DNA of 64,000 bases from Abelmoschus esculentus (taxonomy: Eukaryota; Streptophyta; Magnoliopsida; Malvales; Malvaceae), in assembly GCA_035048815.1 (NCBI GenBank), contig JAUCBN010000034.1:9216737-9280736 (forward strand). Reading direction: 5' to 3'. Numbering within the stretch: the first letter of the stretch is position 1; each line of letters starts with the position of its first letter. The notes under the pieces were generated by a model. It searched no databases. It was not told the origin of the DNA and saw nothing but the letters and a program-made list of their open reading frames with translations. Of this stretch, positions 1 through 11,295 are shown piece after piece. The position numbers and the translations under genes are program-made.

Positions 1-583
1 ACAACCCTGAAAACGCTATATTTCTTTTTTTATCTAGAGGCATAATTAAGTTCCTACATGTTTCGATTTCATGCAGAGCAAGAACGGAAGCAATTCAACC
101 ACAATTGAGCACTCGATTAACACATGAGTAATTTAAGGACTAAAACGTGAATATTTTAAATTCGAATGAAAAAATAGAAATTCAGTCCATCAAAGTTCAA
201 TTAAACATACAAAGAGTACTCATGATAAATTTCAAGCCAAACAGAGCATTCTAACATCACCAATTTCATGCTTCACTATTTAGGGACCAAAATGTAAAAC
301 TATTAATTTTTAGGGACTACAACTAATTTAAGTTAGCCTACTTTAAATTAAGTCAATTTCATGAGTAAAAGTGAAATTTCAACTCAAAATAACATTCGTA
401 GCTACCATGATTGAACATAGAAGTTATCCGGGACTAAAATGCAATTTCTGGCCACTATCAACTCATAAACAACCAAAGGTTTCGAAACATACATTGAAGA
501 AGGTTTCGAAACTTTAGTGTATTTCCTTTTTTGAATCGAAATTGCATAATTTGGATGGTTTATTCTTTTATTTGAACTAGTCA
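1..583. repeat. Left copy of a ~674-bp-period direct repeat (element internal sequence)
   Basis: Positions 1-521 repeat almost unchanged at 675-1200, differing by scattered substitutions and a few-base indel in a T-run. The two copies diverge after the 'aaggtttcgaaacttta' segment, and 522-583 is unique. Because this block lies left of an LTR-like start (TG at 584) yet matches sequence right of it, it is better read as a tandemly duplicated piece of the element at 584-4606 than as host flank. No coding potential was seen. The window begins inside this copy, so its true left edge is not visible. Confidence 0.7.
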
Positions 584-700
584 TGTAACCCCCTTAGACC
601 GGCCTAGACGAAACCGACTCTAATGGATTACACGGGGAATATCGAACCAAACCCGCGAAGGCCTGATCCGACAAACAACCCTGAAAATGCTATATTTCTT
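584..700. repeat. Truncated left LTR of the LARD-like element
   Basis: The segment from TGTAACCCCC to the 'ctatatttct' region matches the first ~115 bp of the intact LTR at 4367. It then continues into T-rich sequence and 'atctagaggc' internal sequence, so the remaining ~125 bp of the LTR is absent here. Confidence 0.6.
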
Positions 701-1200
701 TTTTTTTCTTATCTAGAGGCATAATTAAGTTCCTACATGTTTCGATTTCATGCAGAGCAAGAACGGAAACAATTCAACCACAATTGAGCACTCGATTAAC
801 ACATGGGTAAATTTAATGACTAAAACATGAATATTTTAAATTCGAATGAAAAAATAGAAATTCAATCCATCAAAGTTCAATTAAACATACAAAGAGTACT
901 CATGATAAATTTCAAGCCAAACAGAGCATTCTAACATCACTAATTTCATGCTTCACTATTTAGGGACCAAAATGTAAAACTATTAATTTTTAGGGACTAC
1001 AACCAATTTAAGTTATCCTACTTGAAATTAAGTCAATTTCATGAATAAAAGTAAAATTTTAACTCAAAATAACATTCGTAGCTACCATGATTGAACATAG
1101 AAGTTATCCGGGACTAAAATGTAATTTCTGCCCACTATCAACTCATAAACAACCAAAGGTTTCGAAACATACATTGAACAAGGTTTCGAAACTTTATTGT

Positions 1201-4200
1201 CCAGTGAGGTTCAGGTATCGAAACTGAACCTCAAGGTTCCGAAACCTAGGCTAAATTGGCCTTAGGTATTGATACCAATCTTAGAGGTTTCGATACCTCT
1301 ATGCCCAGAAACACCAAATTAGCTCTTTTAAGCAGATTTAACTCATTTAAGACTCAATCATTGATAACCATCAACTATATGCATAACTCCTAGGCACCAA
1401 GAGAAACTTAGACAACCGATTGAAACCATTTTAGACCTCGTAACTCCTATAAGCATGCTTTCTAACTTTTTCACAATATCCATAACCATTTGGCATCCAA
1501 GCAAAATGCATCACAACCTAATTTTAACATAAGATTCAAAGCATACATCACACTTTCTTTAAATGCTTTTACTTACAAGACAACAAAATTGCTCAACATC
1601 CAATACATACTCAAGTTCATATAACTATAGCAACTCTTGTCAACCAAAACCAACTCTTACAACAATGAAATCATACCCCCAATGCTCTCTTACTACTACT
1701 AAACTTTAGAACACATACTTGAGCTTTTCATCAACACGCACTTGGAATCTTGCTTCTCTTGGCCGCCTTAGTTAATATCTCTGAATTGCAAGGTAAAAGA
1801 TAGGGTAAGCATAAGCTTAGTGAGGGGTAAAACGTAGAAATAACACCTTTGCAATGCAGCCCATAAGTCCATCAATAAAAACACTTTAAATCATGTCATA
1901 TCATGCTCAATGTAAGTGTCTCAAACATTATTTATAAAACCAAAACAATTTCCTTATCAAGTTTCATTTATCTTATGCAATTCAGAACTAAAATTCTCAA
2001 GACTTTCATGCTTTTAAAACAACAATAAAACTTATACCCTTTTTAATACATATGCATCTCTATGCACCATCTCAAGTCTTACATGCTATTCACCTAGCTA
2101 AGCTTAATCCATATGCATTTTAATGCACATCACAAGTCTTATATGCTAAACACATAGCAACGCTTAGGAAATTCTCTCGTGCTCATATCCTTGCACAAAA
2201 TTTAGTCAAAAACACATGCTTGTGAAATTCATGACCTTAAAACATTTCATTTTCTAAACGATTCTATATCAACATGTGCTACAATCTCATGCTTTTCAAT
2301 GCACAAAAATCTTAAATCATAAACCATGCATATTGACAACTAAGTGATTAGCTTTGTTCAAACCTTATACCCATCAAATACTCGGATTCCTTATTCCTTA
2401 TCAAGAGACACTTGGTCTCAACATGCAACAGTTGGACACAAAGTCACCCTTGTATACATGTTACCCCCACTACGTATGGTCGGACACAAAGTCACCCTTG
2501 TTTACGTATGGGTCAAACGTGTAGGCAACATCAATATTTTCATAATCTTTATAGTGCACTTAATCCTAATGACATGTCATTTGTATTCGTGGTCTTAAAA
2601 TAGTGTCACTAAGCCAATATCATTCTCATTATGCATGGAAGCTTGCTGTTTTACAATGCACTCAACATATGTTCATCAAAGTGAACTCAAATCATGTTCA
2701 ACGGCTTTATTCGGGGAAAAGGTAATAACCATACTTTAATCCAAATAATTCTCATGCTTTAAAAGTCTTGGAAACCATCATAAACCATGCATATAAAACA
2801 ACTAACACATGCATGCATCAATTTCAAATTCAATTCATGAATTGGAAACTATTTCTTCATAATCATCTTTCATAAAACAATGCAACACTACTAATCATTG
2901 GTTATGTTACCCAAAGCATAGAAATTAATAAAACTCATGGAATGTTCAATTGCTAAAACATATCTGATACCAGTGAAAAATAATGAAAACATCATTTAGC
3001 CAAAGCACTTATCATTTCTCATGCATAAATCACATATGCAAAAACTACATTAAGAGCATGACCAAAACATAGCAAATATGGAGCGATATGGGAACCATTA
3101 AAAGAGCAAAACCATTTAACTTACTTTCGAGCGTAGGGAGTTTTTTCATACCATCCCTACACCCCCAAACATTTGATAAAACAAGTTAAATCTTGCCGAT
3201 ACGGCAGCCCACTCACCACTTATCCGAAACTCGCTTGCCAAAGTCAACCGACACTCTAGCCTTTTTCGAAACACCTCCAATACTTGGATCAACACCTTGC
3301 CCTGTTTTAACACAACAAAAACAGAGGGATTAATGCATATTAATGCGTTCAATCAACCTCCAACACATCCCAAACAAATAGCCCCCAAAACTACACTTAA
3401 GAAAACCGAAAACACATTCGAACGACCTCCAGCCCTTAGCCAACGAAAATTACCACTTCTAAACATCAAAATATATCCAAGAACCATGATCTAATCATCC
3501 TAAACAAGCAGCAAATATTTAGCCACCCAAACAAGCCATAAATCGAAGATCTAAGCGAATTAACACCACCAAAACCTAAGATCCGGGTTCACCCATCCAA
3601 GAACCTTTAATTCCGCTACTCACAAACACAACAGGTTCCCAGACCTAGTTGATCCAAAAACCTTTTCACACTCAGACACGATTGAAGACCCAGTCGACTC
3701 AAAATTTGTCACCTCAACACCAGACTATAAAACACACCATGCACTTGTCGATCCTCCACCACTCCTCTATTAACAAATCTTAGCTCTCTTATCAGTCCCA
3801 TATCAGAAAACATCTTAATTTTGAAACAAATAACAACATTTTTACAAAGTAGTAAGGCCAGCGCAAAGTAAGTTCCAAGTAGATCAAGTATAATATAAAA
3901 CAATTTTCTAGTAGTAGTTAGAGCAATGAGTATCCCGAAATAAATCCCCAACAACACAAGTTCAACCATTACATGATACAACCACTATATACCATATAAA
4001 CACCATTTCAGCAAAACATAAAACAAACACCATGCTTATCCACAAAATAGCTATACAATGCTCAATCCACTCTTTTTATCAGCAAAAGATCATGATTACA
4101 TCCATTTATCAACCAATGACATATTAATGCAACAAGATTAAATCATACTTGCAAACACCATAATTTTCAAACAAAGTTATTTCTAGCATACCATAACATT

Positions 4201-4348
4201 GATCAAACACCAAGCATCAATACCTAGCAACATACTAGCATTTAAACAAAAATCAATCACCATGCATAGTAAAACAATAGTCCAAGTTATACATCAAAGC
4301 AAATATATCACCACCATTAACATCGACTCCCCCAAAGATTCTAAACCT
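1201..4348. other. Internal non-coding region of the LARD-like element
   Basis: No gene was found. 1205-1310 carries several variants of a GGTATCGATACC-like palindrome (see findings). Near 2434 and 2490 a short segment 'acacaaagtcacccttgt' occurs twice. The rest is A/T- and CA-rich sequence with short random ORFs only. Confidence 0.5.
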
Positions 4349-4366
4349 GGCTTTGATACCACCAAA

Positions 4367-4606
4367 TGTAACCCCCTTAGACCGGCCTAGATGGAACCGA
4401 CTCTAATGGATTACAAGGGGAATATCAAACCAAACCCGCGAAGTCCTGATCCGATAAATAACCCTGAAAACGCTATATTTCTTTTATTTCCTTTAAAAAT
4501 TATTTATAAAAATTAAATCCCGAATCTAGACTAATTGGCTTAACCGGTTTAATCGAACCCTTGATCCGACCATGATAACATCTAAGCCCATTTTTGGGGT
4601 GTTACA
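4367..4606. repeat. Right LTR of the LARD-like element (5' LTR in element orientation)
   Basis: 240 bp with TG...CA ends (TGTAAC / GTTACA), adjacent to the tRNA-iMet-like primer-binding site on its left. Confidence 0.6.
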
Positions 4607-4846
4607 GGTCAACCCCATTTATTATTTCATTTTCCTTTTTTCGTTTTGTAGGAATAAAGTTGTCGATACAGTAGCTAATGGACACGACATATTGGCCAGC
4701 GGTTGGGCTACGTCTGGTAATGTTGTGGCAGACCAAAGCTATGGGAATTAGAGCAATTCACGATTGGGATGAGGGACTAGGTAGGCGCGGGGTCTGCTAT
4801 TGGGGGAAGAAGAGCGCATGGTACCCACACACAGAAGGGAGCCTAA
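4607..4846. other. Spacer between the LARD-like element and the next retrotransposon
   Basis: 240 bp with one 62-codon open frame starting at 4678. It has no recognisable domain and runs into the following LTR, so I do not call it a gene. It may be the remnant of the locus into which the flanking elements inserted. Confidence 0.3.
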
Positions 4847-5044
4847 TGTCACAACCCGCCACCTAGCACTGAGGCAAATTAAATATCTTTAGACGTTTTA
4901 AGACAAGTTTGCACCAAGAATGCTTCTATAATGGTTTAAAATGACCTATATCTATCTAAAAGCTTTCCACAATATTATAGGAGGTTCTACCAGAGTCTAG
5001 AAGTATCTAGAAGGCTTTAGAAGATTCTAGAATATTTTAGATGA

Positions 5045-5072
5045 TTCTCGAAGATTTTAGAACATTCTAGAA
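5045..5072 (+). promoter_or_regulatory. Heat-shock-element-like array in the 5' LTR
   Basis: Six alternating inverted TTC / GAA triplets at exact 5-bp spacing. Five match and the third is TTT instead of TTC. The perfect six-unit version is in the other LTR at 12455-12482. It lies 220 bp upstream of the TATA box. The consensus nGAAnnTTCn repeated in alternation is the established binding site of heat-shock factors. Function here is inferred. Confidence 0.55.
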
Positions 5073-5291
5073 GGATATGAAACATGATGGAAGCATTCAA
5101 AATATTCTAGAAGGATCTAGAATATTCAAGAAGACCTATAAAGATTGGGACTACTCTAAAAGTCTCTAAAATTCTTAGAACGTTTTAGATAGTTAGGGAC
5201 ATATATAGATAATTATAGAATAGTCTAGAGTACTCTACATCATGTAAATATCTAGGATAGTTTAGAACTTTCTCTAAAGGAGGTGGATGTA

Positions 5292-5299
5292 TATAAATA
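5292..5299 (+). promoter_or_regulatory. TATA box of the 5' LTR
   Basis: TATAAATA in the U3 portion; the same box occurs at 12701 in the 3' LTR. Transcription would start about 30 bp downstream and run toward gag. Confidence 0.6.
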
Positions 5300-5565
5300 G
5301 GACCATCCTCCATCATTTGTAGATCATCCCACAAATCTCAACCATTCAAGTTTTGTAAAGCTCTTTTCAAGCTTAATACAAGCGTATTTCTAAATCTTTC
5401 ATTCCATCTCTAGTTTTTCAAGTATTCCTTTTAGTCTAGCCTTAGCATTTGTGTGAATCAAGGCTTGTTAGCATAACTCGAGAGTGGTAACGTCGCACGG
5501 ATTAATTTGAGAGAATTAAGTCCGTGACAGTTGGTATCAGAGAGTGTTGCGATTGCTTTTGGAAC

Positions 5566-6563
5566 ATGGTAAAGAGTGGGAAGAACCAAATTTTTGACTT
5601 AATCGAGATGGAGACTACGCAATAGCAATGAGGGAGTGAGGAGGTAGTTGATCCTGTTGTAGCTAGGAAGCGAACCAAGTCCAAGGATTGACTCTCTAGC
5701 TTGGAGTCTCGCATAACCCATGTTGAGGAAAACATGGGGGGAATTGGTGCCCAAGTGTACGACCTTCATCAGCGGATAGAAGGCCTCAAGGTAGAGGATG
5801 CCGAGATCCACACGACCATGAAGTCCATGATGATCAAGCTAGAAAAAACCATGCGGGCCGAGATGAGGAAAATCCACAACCTTCTCATAGGGGAGCTGTC
5901 AAAGGTGCTTGAGTCCTTCCAACGCGAGATCGATAACAATCGTTTTCAGCTCGAGACATTACAAGGCGACCTTGCATTTTGCAAACATGCAATGGTCTCC
6001 GGGACCATCACCATTTATGAGGATAAAAGGGTTGAGATACCAAGGCCAAAGACCTTTAGTGGATCACGCAACTCTAAAGAAGTAGACAACTTCTTTTTGG
6101 GGCTAGAGCAATACCTTATCATTGTTGGAATTTTGGATGAGGCATCCAAGATCCAAACCGCAACATTGTATCTCATTGGCACCACCATGCTTTGGTGGAG
6201 GAGAAGGCACATAGATATCGAGAAAGGTAAGTGAACCATCTCAAATTTCATTGACTTTAAACGGGATCTTAAACGACAATTCTATCCCGAGAATGCCAAA
6301 GAAGAGGCCCGAGCTTATTTCCGAAGGCTCAAACAATCGACAAGTATCCATTATTACGTTAGAGACTTCACCAACTTGGTACTTGAGATCCCTGAACTCT
6401 CCGAGAAAGACTCACTCTTCAATTTTATGGATGGACTCCAACAATGGGTGAAGGCCGAATTAAGGCATCGTGGGGTGTAAAATTTCGCTGATGCTATAGC
6501 AATGGCTGAGAGCTTAATTGACTATTCTAGCCACAAAGAGTCTAACACCAAGCCGAACAATAA
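5566..6563 (+). pseudogene. Degraded gag, first part (outer element)
   Basis: An ATG at 5566, 24 bp after the primer-binding site, opens a frame that stays in register for about 1 kb but is broken by stops near 5620 (two), 5686, at 6232 and at 6478. The longest open stretch is 5701-6234 (177 codons). It shows a coiled-coil-like, charged N-terminal half, then the retrotransposon-gag signature region (PRPKTFSGSRNSKEVDNF, ATLYLIGTTMLWWRRR), continuing after the 6232 stop as a gag helix region ending AIAMAESL. The frame is then interrupted by the nested element at 6564 and resumes after 11295. The stops are mostly TAG/TGA/TAA at places where CAG, CGA or CAA would be expected. Not functional. Confidence 0.7.
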
Positions 6564-7164
6564 TGTTACGTAGCTAGACTTTTAAACCAGCCCGACGTGC
6601 GACCTTAGGCGAAGTGACTCTAGACAAACGCCTAAGTAATCCTTCTCAACACTTATGAAAGATCAAACTTCCCAAGCACCGACAAACGCGAAGTGTTCTA
6701 AGCGGAAACAGATCAAAAGAGATGAATGAGGAAGAACTCTTCAAGAACGCTCAAGAACGCTCAAGAACAAAAAAAGAACGAAACAAGAACACTTAGAGGA
6801 TTTAGAAAAAATGCCTTTATTCCTTGGAAACATGGAATAACTCAGTACATCAAATGAGGTGGGGGAAGGCCTCTATTTATACTTAAACTCCCCCTCATCC
6901 TACGGTCTATACAGATTTACATCGACGGCTATGATACAACCCTATCCATTTACAAAGCATAATTCTGGGAATATTCCCACCTAACTATGGAAAGAATATT
7001 CTGTGTTCACATAATGTGTTCACACACCTTGGATGGATAAGGTTCTCCCTGGCTCGGGCCAACGTTGGTGGTCTTCGCAAGCCCAGCATCGCTCTTAGAA
7101 TTACTTGGGCCAAATCGCACCATGTGATGCCAATGTCTCAGACCCTAATCTGCGTCCCGTGATA
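6564..7164 (-). repeat. Left LTR (3' LTR) of the nested element
   Basis: 601 bp. On the minus strand it carries a TATA-like TATAAATAG near 6886-6894. About 6735-6770 holds GAA triplets every 10 bp with TTC/CTC between them. The terminal CA has mutated to TA. Confidence 0.75.
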
Positions 7165-8960
7165 TTCTCCCCCATCAAACTTGGCGACGCCCTTTTCACG
7201 CCACTCGGACAAGTCTGAGTTCGATCCTGGAGCTTCTCGCGCACCTTGGCTAGCTTCTGTTTCAGAGTCTGGCTTGAATGTCCCCCTATAAGAACTGATC
7301 TCCCCATAAAGAGCAACGGACTCTGATTCATTTTTCCCCCATAAGGACTGCTCGCTTCGGCTCGCACCGTCTAGTGAAATCAACCGTACCAAGCACATCT
7401 TGATCACTATTCCCATGTTCAAGAGGTACTTCACTCATTGACTCGACATTTTCTCTCTCCGTCAATACTTCGTGCCTAAAGTTTAACGCCTCATTTATCC
7501 TGGCAATGCAACACCCATCGACACTTTGGTCCTCTTGAAGTTCGATGCATCGATCACCTTGTCCACTTATGGCTCCTCGACGGCTTTCATGTCAATAGGT
7601 TTGGGCAACACATGCCTCACCAAGGAAATGTCCCCAACAGTCACCTCTTTCACGATGACTCCTTGGCTTGGAGCATCCTTGACATGCTGAATAGCTGTCA
7701 ACTTCTTGTTCCCTTGCCCGATGTCTCTTCGTACGGGTACAACACATCGTTGTCTCAGATCCAAGATGCACACGATGTTGGCACACGGAATGATGATTGC
7801 TTGTAAATGGTCAATGAAGTTTAGCCCAAAATAAAATCAAAGTCATCAATATTGATTACCTTGAAATCTTCCTTAGAATTCCAATCACCTATCTACAGCT
7901 TTACCTTCCTCATTGTTCCAACAACTGGAACTTCCTTGGCATTCACGGTCTTGATCTTCTTGGTTGAACTTTCAACTTTGAGACCAAGCTTCTCAGCAGC
8001 CATCTTTGACATGAATAGATCGGATGCTCCGGTGTCCACTAGAGCAGTCCTCAATCGTCTCGCCACGTTGATGTCGAAAAACATCAACCCATTTTGCTTC
8101 TTGCCTTTCTTCTTGGCAGAACTCAGAATCATCGAGCCAAGCTTCACAGCCTCATCACTTTCGGGCTCGTCCACCTTGGAATGATTCACTCGATCAGGGC
8201 ACTCTCGCGCTAAATGTGGCCCCTTACAACGGTAACACTGACGACTCACTACCCTCGGCTTTCCTCCTTTGACGCTGGCGATAGCACCAAGTCTACTCGT
8301 CTCACCATCTGAATCATCATCCTGATGGACTATGGCATCGAGGCGGCTCTTCTTGTTTGGACAGTCCTTCACTACGTGTGGACAATCACAATGGTAACAC
8401 CGTATTGCACCTCGATCCTTCCGCTCATATGGCTTCTCATGCCGGTTGGACTTGGTCGATGGCTTTCCATCATCGCTACTATCTACGGAAACATCCTCGT
8501 CTCTTCTACCCTTACCATGGGGCTTGGAAGACTTGGATTCCATGGAATTGTATCCATCGTACTCAGTTAAGGACTCCGCAATGGCTAGGGCTTTGGAAAG
8601 TTCCTTGACATCCCGTCGTTCTAACTCGGTCTTGGCCCATGGCTTCAGTCCGTCCATAAAAGTGAAAAATGCATCGTTCTCACACAAGCCGGGTATCAAG
8701 AGTTGTAGCTCGTTAAACTCTCGAATATAATCCGCAATGGATCCTTCATGTCGAAGCCTCCTGAACTTGGATCTGGCTTCTCGCTCAGTGTTACTCGGGC
8801 AAAACTGTTGTTTCAACTCTGCTTGGAACTCGTCCCAGGTTCCTACAGTCGTGCCTCCATTACTCTTATCCAGGTACCGACGTCGCCACCCTAACAAGGC
8901 AACATCAACCAAATAAACAACAACAGTGTTAACCTTCTCGGCATCGTCAGTGATGCTCAT
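7165..8960 (-). pseudogene. Gag C-terminal half, zinc knuckles and retropepsin-like region (nested element)
   Basis: The frame 8960-7893 (355 codons) is the best-preserved retroelement ORF in the window. Residues about 1-115 match retrotransposon gag (VDVALLGWRRRYLD, ELKQQFCP, DYIREFNELQ, FMDGLKPWAKTEL). Residues 188-200 and 242-254 are two zinc knuckles with the spacing C-X2-C-X3-H-X4-C, one residue shorter than the usual CCHC. Residues 309-313 are DTGAS, the aspartic-protease active site. The frame breaks at 7893 and the conserved downstream part (equivalent to DDFDFILGLNF in the sister copy) is spread over other frames down to about 7490. The upstream gag start lies beyond the 8971-10194 insertion. 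What makes the missing pol functions is unknown; an autonomous partner would have to supply them. Confidence 0.75.
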
Positions 8961-8970
8961 TCCTCAGAAG

Positions 8971-10194
8971 TTGTTGCGTGTAAAATTACTTCGCGATTGC
9001 GTGCAAGTGTACACGTTCAAGTTATAGTATAAAAGTGTCGAATCCACAGGGATTGGTGCGCCTTATAGAATTTAATCTCTTACACTTTAATAAGAAAAAC
9101 ACAATTTGTTTAGAAGGTTTTGTGAAATAAACTTAATTGATAAATGAGCAAATAAAGTAGTTGAGATAATGATAGAGAAATGAGGCCGGGTTATTCCGAA
9201 TTATAAATTACTGTTGAATGATTCTTTCTTTGTGAATGGGTGCTCGCATCACACAACTTGCCTCGACAATTGGGCTCAATCAATTGCTTATGGCATTTCT
9301 CCGAGTTGTCAGTTCGTAGATTGTTTGGGCAATGGCGACGAGCGAATTGCCTGGGCAATTTGAGCAACTATCCTTGAGGTTCGGCAAAGCGTAGCTTTTC
9401 TTAGCCGTTGAAATCCTGCACTCATCCTTGAGCCGGATTAGTTCTTTCGCACTTGGATCGAACCATACCTACTCGTTTCGTGAATCTAATCCTTCCGAGT
9501 CTGGATAAATAAATCGTTTATCGAGTCCTCTCCCGATTCTCTCGCAAACCAATTTAATTTCCAAGAGTAGGTAAACCTCAATTTAGAACACACCAACACT
9601 TGATAAAATCAAACTACGTATTCATAACATAAGAATAACCCAAGCCAACTAAAATTAGTTCATGGCTGGGATAAAGTATCTAGTAAACATTCTTCTCATC
9701 ACTCAAAATAAAACAAGATAAAGAAATAAAGAAGATTTCGACACCACTTTGTCTCTTCAACTCAACGAACCAGCTCTCCCTCTATGGTGATCGGCCAACT
9801 CCTTATATGGAGATGATGAATAATCTTTGATGATAGAATAATATATAATTGGAAATAATTATGACAGAATAAATCCAAATTATATATTATTCAAATCCTT
9901 TGTTTTCTTCTTTATCCAATCATCCAAGCTTTCCATATCTTCCTCCATTGACTCCATCTTTCCTAATTTATTTCCATGGTTAGCTCTCCATCAAGGATCT
10001 TCTTCTACAAAACAAAGAAATAAACCAACAGCAACATCTTTTCCATCGAAATTAACCAAAAATAACCAAACAAGGACATAAGGTGACAACTAATAAAAAT
10101 GCATGAAAATATGAAAATGTAACTAATTAAATGCTTAAATAAAGCAATAAACCTGATTAAAAAAGGAACTAAAATAGTAAATTATAACACTTAA
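8971..10194. mobile_element. Unassigned 1.2-kb insertion with imperfect terminal inverted repeats
   Basis: It interrupts the nested element's gag between two copies of CAGAAG (8965-8970 and 10195-10200). The sister gag copy near 33830 shows the empty site with a single CAGAAG. The insert begins TTGTTGCGTGTAAAATTACT and its other end reads, reversed, TTAAGTGTTATAATTTACT, which suggests degenerate inverted ends. It has no ORF. A second copy of the same family occurs at 19859-27346. I could not assign a superfamily. Confidence 0.6.
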
Positions 10195-10633
10195 CAGAAG
10201 TATTGCTCCATGCTCCAAATGAAGTTCTCGACATCTTTCGCCGACCTGGTTCCCTTGAACTCTTTGGGTTTTGGGATGTCCTTTATTGGCTTGGGTGTTG
10301 TTGGATTTAACACACCATTTCGCATAGCAGCCTGATAAACCAGAGCTTCCGCCTTGAGTCCCAACATTTCCTCCCTCAATGCCACAAACTTGGCTTCGAG
10401 ACCATTTCCCTTTTCCTTCAGCTTATCACCCTGGTCATCCAGTTCCTCGAGGCGTGTATCCACCACGTCGACTCGCTACATGGCATCCTTCACGGATCCT
10501 TCAAGCCTAGTGACCTTGTCCTCAAGTGCAAACAATTTGTCCCTTGAGTTAGCCTGACTTTCTTTGTCAGCCTGGGATTCCACACCCTTCTTGCTAGCAG
10601 CAACAACAGTCTCCCTCCTTAGTGCCATCTCAA
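10191..10633 (-). pseudogene. Gag N-terminal part (nested element)
   Basis: The start codon lies near 10628 (MALRRE...), by comparison with the intact start of the sister copy at 34242. The frame has an in-frame TAG near 10476 and is open from 10466 to 10191. It encodes a charged coiled-coil-like N-terminus (RLEELDDQGDKLKEKGNGLE) followed by the conserved gag entry (KPIKDIPKPKEFKGTRSAKDVENFIWSMEQ). It is cut off from the rest of gag by the 1.2-kb insertion. Confidence 0.7.
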
Positions 10634-10693
10634 ACTCGATGCTTCGTACCTCGAACGGCTAAAACGTTGTTCGGACAAGGATCTAATACCACT

Positions 10694-11295
10694 TGTCACG
10701 TGGCTAGACTTTTAAACCAGCCCAACGTGCGGCCTTAGGCGAAGTGACTCAAGACAAACGCCTAAGTAAGCCTTCTCAACATTTACGAAAGATCAAACTT
10801 TCCAAGCACCGACAAACGCGAAGCGTTCTAAGCGGAAACAGATAAAAAAAGATGAGCGAGGAATGAGCGAGGAAGAACTCTTCAAGAACGCTCAAGAAAA
10901 AAGAAAGAAGGAAACAAGAACACTTAGAGGATTTAGAGAAAATGCCTTTATTCCTTGGAAACTTGGAATAAATCAGTACATCAAATGAGGTGGGGGAAGG
11001 CCTCTATTTATACTTGAACTCCCCCTGATCCTACGGTCTATACAGATTTACATCGACGGCTATGATAAAACCCTATCCATTTACAAAGCATTATTCTGGG
11101 AATATTCTCACCTAACTATGGAAAGAATCTTCTGTGTTCACATAATGTGTTCACACACCTTGTATGGATAAGGTTCTCCCTGGATCGGGCCAACGTTGGT
11201 AGTCTTCGCAAGCCCAACATCGCTCTTGGAATTACTTGGGCCAAATCGCACCATGTGATGCCAATGTCTCGGACCCCAAAATGCGGCCCGTGACA
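10694..11295 (-). repeat. Right LTR (5' LTR) of the nested element
   Basis: 602 bp, TGTCACG...CCCGTGACA, nearly the same as 6564-7164. It contains the minus-strand TATA-like box near 11008-11016 and the GAA-periodic stretch near 10870-10905. Confidence 0.8.

Larger units (their letters stand above)
584..4606 (-). mobile_element. Non-coding LTR retrotransposon derivative (LARD-like), minus orientation
   Basis: The right end is an LTR of 240 bp (4367-4606) starting TGTAACCCCC and ending GTGTTACA. Just inside it, 4349-4361 reads as the reverse complement of TGGTATCAAAGCC, a near match to the initiator-methionine-tRNA primer-binding site, so the element runs on the minus strand. The left LTR-like start at 584 shares about 115 bp with 4367-4480, then switches to internal sequence after a T-rich run that on the minus strand would be a polypurine tract. 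The internal 3.6 kb has many stops in all frames and no gag or pol motif that I can recognise. This fits a large non-autonomous derivative (LARD). The left end is rearranged, so no target duplication can be checked; the 5 bp right of the element are GGTCA. Confidence 0.55.
4847..5529 (+). repeat. 5' LTR of the outer gag-protease element
   Basis: 683 bp, TGTCACAAC...CCGTGACA. It contains a cluster of TTCTAGAA palindromes (about 4970-5140), a TATAAATA box at 5292-5299, and is followed after 2 bp by the primer-binding site. Confidence 0.8.
6564..11295 (-). mobile_element. Nested gag-protease-only LTR retrotransposon, minus orientation
   Basis: LTRs at 6564-7164 and 10694-11295 (601 and 602 bp, mostly identical) start TGTTACG/TGTCACG and end CCCGTGATA/CCCGTGACA. 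Flanks read ...AATAA and ATAAG, consistent with a 4-bp ATAA duplication. A minus-strand primer-binding-like site (TGGTATTAGATCC) lies next to the right LTR and a polypurine tract (GGGGGAGAA) next to the left one. The 3.5-kb interior holds one gag-protease frame and the 1.2-kb insertion at 8971-10194. There is no reverse transcriptase or integrase. The copy at 28113-34889 belongs to the same family. The element sits inside the gag of the outer element, so it is the younger insertion. Confidence 0.85.

Noticed and set aside
4678..4866. 62-codon ORF rich in Trp and Gly
   Set aside because: No recognisable domain, and it ends inside an LTR. Not supported as a gene.
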